A DNA stretch of 64,000 bases, taken from NCBI RefSeq assembly GCF_002796985.1, contig NZ_PEKX01000007.1, positions 360,268 to 424,267 on the forward strand, in the 5' to 3' direction. Shown here piece after piece: positions 60,752 through 64,000 of this stretch. This stretch comes from Pseudomonas sp. (GTDB lineage Bacteria; Pseudomonadota; Gammaproteobacteria; Pseudomonadales; Pseudomonadaceae). Below the pieces are notes generated by a model. That model worked only from the letters and a program-made list of their open reading frames with translations, did no database searches and was not told where the DNA came from. Within the stretch, counting starts at the first letter, position 1. Every line of letters begins with the position of its first letter. Both the position numbers and the translations under genes were made by a program.

Positions 60752-60843
60752 CCCCTCACCCTAACCCTCTCCCTCAGGGAGAGGGTTAGGGTGAGGGCAG
60801 GCCTTGGCGCAGGATTTCAAGTAGGAGCGGATTCATCCGCGAT
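60752..60843. repeat. Composite palindromic repeat, copy 2
   Basis: CCCTCACCCTAACCCTCTCCC-TCA-GGGAGAGGGTTAGGGTGAGGG, a long perfect-looking hairpin, followed by GTAGGAGCGGATTCATCCGCGA. Same order as 1864-1944. Lies between the small secreted protein and the methyltransferase gene. Confidence 0.8.
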
Positions 60844-60870
60844 CGGCTCACCTAACGCACGGAGCTTTCG

Positions 60871-61548
60871 ATGACCGACCCCGACGCCCGAATCCGCCAC
60901 AGCTGGCAGGCCAACGCCGAGGCCTGGACCCGCGCCGTGCGCGAGCAGCGCATCGAGAGCCGGCGGCTGGTAACCGATGCAGCAATCCTCAATGCCATCG
61001 CCGATGGGTTAGCGCGGCGTGTGCTCGATATCGGCTGTGGAGAAGGCTGGTTGTGTCGCGCGCTGGCGGCGCGGGGCAGTGAGTGCGTCGGTGTGGATGC
61101 CTCCGAGCCTCTGATCGAAGCCGCACAAGCCGGGGGCGGCGGGCGCTTCGAGGTGATGGGGTACGCCGCGCTGATCGAAAAGGGAGAGGCTCTGGGCCAG
61201 TTCGACACGCTGGTGTGCAACTTCGCCCTGCTCGACGAAACCATCGCGCCCTTGCTCGGCGCACTGCGCGAGCGGCTCGATCCCGGCGGGCGCTTGCTGA
61301 TCCAGACCGTGCACCCTTGGGCTGCCTGCGCTGACGAGCCCTACGTGGACGGATGGCGGCTGGAAACCTTCGCCAGCTTTGGCGGCGAATTCAGCGCGCC
61401 GATGCCTTGGTACTTCCGCACCCTGGAGTCCTGGCTGGCGCTGCTGGCCACCAGCGGCTGGCGTTTGCGACAGCTGCGCGAGCCGCGCCATCCGGGCACC
61501 GGCCAACCCGGCTCGCTGTTGCTGGAGTTGCAGCCGCTGGCGGGCTGA
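60871..61548 (+). CDS. Class I SAM-dependent methyltransferase
   Basis: 225 aa. SAM motif RRVLDIGCGEGWLCRALAARG (about 50-70), GVDASEPLIEAAQ for the ribose contact and LLIQTVHPW as post-motif; N-terminal IRHSWQANAEAWTRAVREQ. The substrate is unknown. Monocistronic, with an upstream GGAG. Confidence 0.82.
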   Translation: MTDPDARIRHSWQANAEAWTRAVREQRIESRRLVTDAAILNAIADGLARRVLDIGCGEGWLCRALAARGSECVGVDASEPLIEAAQAGGGGRFEVMGYAALIEKGEALGQFDTLVCNFALLDETIAPLLGALRERLDPGGRLLIQTVHPWAACADEPYVDGWRLETFASFGGEFSAPMPWYFRTLESWLALLATSGWRLRQLREPRHPGTGQPGSLLLELQPLAG

Positions 61549-61615
61549 ATCGCTCTACACCGGCGCTTGCAAGCCGCGCTGATGTGGCGATACGCCGCTA
61601 TTCCTTTGGTCACAT

Positions 61616-61632
61616 TGCACCTTGGTGGTGCA
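61616..61632. promoter_or_regulatory. NtrC-type palindrome
   Basis: TGCACC-TTGGT-GGTGCA, a perfect 6-5-6 dyad equal to the NtrC consensus core, 242 bp before the permease start in a 325-bp gap that otherwise shows nothing. No -24/-12 promoter with a GG-N10-GC spacing was found after it. Confidence 0.5.
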
Positions 61633-61873
61633 GACGTTTCCTACGCACTTGTGCAACACTCGCCCGCGACCTCAGCCGTGGTCCTCCCGCAATGCCCACG
61701 TCCGCTTCACAAGAGCGGGCAGCCTCTTCCGGTGTGCCGTCCTGGAACTGCCAGACACTTCTCCCTCCGTGCCGCCCGGCGCGGTGGCGAAGCCTTTCCG
61801 GTGGTTCCGCATCCCGACTGCACTCAGAGTCCGCAGCTGATTACCCCCAAGAACAAAATGAGGTTGCATCAGC

Positions 61874-63265
61874 ATGTCGTCCCACGATCTCCAAAGGGAT
61901 CTCAACGAGCGGCACATCCGTCTCATGGCCCTTGGCGCCTGCATCGGCGTCGGTCTGTTCCTCGGCTCCGCCAAGGCCATCCAGATGGCCGGCCCGGCCA
62001 TCATGCTCTCCTACATCATCGGCGGTCTCGCCATCCTCGTGATCATGCGCGCCCTCGGCGAGATGGCCGTGCACAATCCCGTGGCCGGTTCCTTCGCCCG
62101 CTACGCGCAGGACTACCTCGGTCCGCTGGCCGGCTACCTGACCGGCTGGAACTACTGGTTCCTCTGGCTGGTGACCTGCGTCGCGGAGATCACCGCGGTG
62201 GCCATCTACATGGGCATCTGGTTCCCCGACGTGCCGCGCTGGATCTGGGCGCTGGCCGCGCTGGCGAGCATGGGCACCATCAACCTGATCGCCGTGCGCG
62301 CCTTTGGCGAGTTCGAGTTCTGGTTCGCCCTGATCAAGATCGTCACCATCGTCGCCATGATCCTGGTCGGCGCCGGCATGATCTTCTTCGGTTTCGGCAA
62401 CGGCGGCATCGCCACCGGTATCTCCAACCTCTGGAGCAACGGCGGCTTCATGCCCCACGGCATCACCGGCGTGCTGATGTCGCTGCAGATGGTGATGTTC
62501 GCCTACCTGGGCGTGGAGATGATCGGCCTCACCGCCGGTGAAGCGAAGAACCCGCAGAAGACCATCCCCGGCGCGATCAACTCGGTGTTCTGGCGCATCC
62601 TGCTGTTCTATGTGGGCGCGCTGTTCGTGATCATGTCGATCTACCCGTGGAACGAGATCGGCACCCAGGGCAGCCCCTTCGTAATGACCTTCGAGCGCAT
62701 GGGCATCAAGACCGCCGCCGGCATCATCAACTTCGTGGTGATCACCGCCGCGCTGTCGTCCTGCAACGGCGGCATCTTCAGCACCGGTCGCATGCTCTAC
62801 AGCCTCGCCCAGCATGGCCAGGCCCCGGCCGTGTTCGCCAAGACCTCCAGGGGTGGCGTGCCGCGCAATGCGCTGCTGCTGTCCATCGGCGCGCTGCTGC
62901 TGGGTGTGCTGATGAACTACCTGGTGCCCGAGAAGGTGTTCACCTGGGTGACTTCCATCGCCACCTTCGGTGCGATCTGGACCTGGGCGATGATCCTGCT
63001 GGCGCAGCTGAAATTCCGCCGCGGCCTCTCCGCCGCCGAAGCCGGCAAGCTGCAGTTCAAGATGTGGCTGTACCCGATCAGCTCCTACCTGGCCATGGCC
63101 TTCCTGGTACTGGTGGTGGTGTTGATGGCCTTCTTCGAGGACACCCGCATCGCGCTGTACATCGGCCCGGCCTTCCTGGTGCTGCTGACGGTGCTGTACT
63201 ACGCGCTGAACCTTGCCCCCAAGAATCTGGCTCCGAAAGAGCAGAGCGTCGCCAGCCGTGCCTGA
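61874..63265 (+). CDS. proY: Amino-acid permease, ProY-like
   Basis: 463 aa, twelve membrane helices, APC superfamily. LNERHIRLMALGACIGVGLFLGSAKAIQMAGPAI is the ligand-binding first helix of the AAT family; GEAKNPQKTIPGAI follows helix six. Closest known type is the proline-specific ProY, which fits the putP/pruR neighbourhood and PA0789. GAGG is 10 bases before the ATG; an NtrC-type site lies upstream. Confidence 0.88.
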   Translation: MSSHDLQRDLNERHIRLMALGACIGVGLFLGSAKAIQMAGPAIMLSYIIGGLAILVIMRALGEMAVHNPVAGSFARYAQDYLGPLAGYLTGWNYWFLWLVTCVAEITAVAIYMGIWFPDVPRWIWALAALASMGTINLIAVRAFGEFEFWFALIKIVTIVAMILVGAGMIFFGFGNGGIATGISNLWSNGGFMPHGITGVLMSLQMVMFAYLGVEMIGLTAGEAKNPQKTIPGAINSVFWRILLFYVGALFVIMSIYPWNEIGTQGSPFVMTFERMGIKTAAGIINFVVITAALSSCNGGIFSTGRMLYSLAQHGQAPAVFAKTSRGGVPRNALLLSIGALLLGVLMNYLVPEKVFTWVTSIATFGAIWTWAMILLAQLKFRRGLSAAEAGKLQFKMWLYPISSYLAMAFLVLVVVLMAFFEDTRIALYIGPAFLVLLTVLYYALNLAPKNLAPKEQSVASRA

Positions 63266-63282
63266 TGCGCGGTTGAGCGAAT

Positions 63283-63315
63283 AAAAAAGGGCCTCTTCGG
63301 AGGCCCTTTTCTTTT
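63283..63315 (+). terminator. Terminator after the permease gene
   Basis: AAAAGGGCCTC-TTCG-GAGGCCCTTTT followed by CTTTT; works in both directions for the convergent tautomerase gene. Confidence 0.9.
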
Positions 63316-63326
63316 GTGCGCCCGGC

Positions 63327-63701
63327 TCAATTGGAAGGCAGGCTGCCGGCCATCCGCGTCAGTCTGCGGTCGAATTCGGTGACTTCCAGTTGCAGGCCGA
63401 TGGGGCGCTGTTCGATGAGCGCGGCGAGGGTCTGCTCGGCCGTGGCGAACAGCGTGTCGACGATGCGCTGGCGCAACTCCTCCGGGCGGCCGGGGGCGAT
63501 GCGGACCTGGATATTGATGAAGGCTTCGTTCTTCGTGTTGGCGCCTACCCGGTATTCCTCGATGGCGCGGGCGAAGGTGCGCAGACCGTTGATGGGGAAG
63601 ACCCCGAGAGTCTGCGCGGCCTCATGGAGTTTCTGCGCAAGGCCCAGCGGTGCGAGGTCGTCGGCGAGGTTGGCGGTGTAGTCGATGGCGATGTGGGGCA
63701 T
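63327..63701 (-). CDS. 5-carboxymethyl-2-hydroxymuconate isomerase-type tautomerase
   Basis: 124 aa. MPHIAIDYTANL gives the catalytic Pro2 and the strand of the CHMI branch of the tautomerase superfamily; length (about 125 aa) matches HpaF/HpcD rather than the 62-residue 4-OT. The isomerase acts in homoprotocatechuate breakdown, but no other hpa gene is near, so the physiological substrate is open. Confidence 0.82.
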   Translation of the reverse strand: MPHIAIDYTANLADDLAPLGLAQKLHEAAQTLGVFPINGLRTFARAIEEYRVGANTKNEAFINIQVRIAPGRPEELRQRIVDTLFATAEQTLAALIEQRPIGLQLEVTEFDRRLTRMAGSLPSN

Positions 63702-63853
63702 GGCGAGCGTCCGGTCTCCGTGATGCCAGCCATCCTAGGGCGACGGACTCGCTTGAGATATGCGGGTGACTACGTATTCGATGGCGCCGACCTGTAGAAA
63801 CGCCCGCGTGCGATTGGCGTTTTCATCCATATCGAAATCACGGCAGAACACCA

Positions 63854-63952
63854 ACGTAGGATGGCGTGAAGCGTAGCGATACCCATCGACTTTCGTGCAA
63901 CGAAGCAGCATGGGTATCGCAAGCTCGCGGAACGCCGCCCGACCCATCCTAC
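63854..63952. repeat. GTAGGATGG palindromic element, copy 2
   Basis: CGTAGGATGGCGTGAAGC-GTAGCGATACCCATC mirrored by ATGGGTATCGC and CCCATCCTACG. Like copy 1 it follows an ACCAACG/ACGAACG lead. The 299 bp to the window end hold this and the start of another REP (63989-64000). Confidence 0.8.
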
Positions 63953-64000
63953 GAACGCGTTCGCCGGGGGAGGGCGGCATGGGGGGCTGTTCGCGAGCAA

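Noticed and set aside
61633..61873. Sigma-54 promoter after the NtrC-type dyad
   Set aside because: No GG-N10-GC pair with acceptable flanks was found in this interval.

Overview
The window is high-GC bacterial chromosome from a Pseudomonas of the P. aeruginosa group that is not P. aeruginosa itself. The gene order follows the PAO1 stretch PA0743 to PA0789 (locus numbers recalled, not searched): valine-catabolism genes, ung, tctABC-opdH-tctDE, nadB, algU-mucABCD, lepA-lepB-rnc-era-recO-pdxJ, icp, asrA, pruR/TonB receptor, putP, a LysR regulator with an azoreductase, and a ProY-like permease. The intergenic spaces carry REP/REPIN palindromes and other dispersed repeats typical of this genus.

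Layout. 1-1783: end of a type I secretion (Lap-like) operon, followed by a repeat-filled gap. 2353-3755: an NAD(P)-binding reductase and an ion channel. 3827-9272: isobutyryl-CoA to methylmalonate-semialdehyde part of valine breakdown with a divergent AraC regulator. 9384-10694: a membrane protein and ung. 10838-15807: an accessory island, read leftward, with a GHSLGG lipase without signal peptide, two small proteins, three related lipoproteins and a YceK-like lipoprotein; this looks like a type VI lipase effector/immunity module. 15996-22696: citrate/tricarboxylate uptake (TctABC, OprD-type porin) and its divergent TctDE two-component system. 22857-27107: HDOD protein, YgfZ, SdhE, YgfX, NadB. 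27569-31660: envelope-stress sigma factor AlgU with MucABCD. 31805-38138: the housekeeping lepA-lepB-rnc-era-recO-pdxJ run. 38254-42671: CmoAB tRNA modification, lipoproteins, a lysoplasmalogenase-like protein and a chagasin-type inhibitor. 43347-47627: the Lon-type protease AsrA behind a heat-shock-like promoter, an AraC regulator and a DUF815 ATPase. 47624-52965: a Zur-box-preceded TonB receptor, a PruR-like regulator and PutP, but no putA. 53114-56730: MFS exporter, LysR/azoreductase/SMR exporter and a VF530 protein. 57107-63701: a divergent PBP1-like protein, a small secreted protein, a methyltransferase, an amino-acid permease and a tautomerase.

The most interesting items are the lipase module (with a probable frameshift and long G tracts inside immunity-like genes), an 11-bp phased operator candidate between opdH and tctD, the apparent loss of putA leaving paired GYGCAACCC repeats around an empty 0.7 kb, a near-consensus sigma-32 promoter for asrA, a Zur box, an NtrC-type palindrome before the permease, and a 270-290 bp long-hairpin repeat present twice. 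No tRNA, rRNA, CRISPR, IS element or integrase gene was seen.
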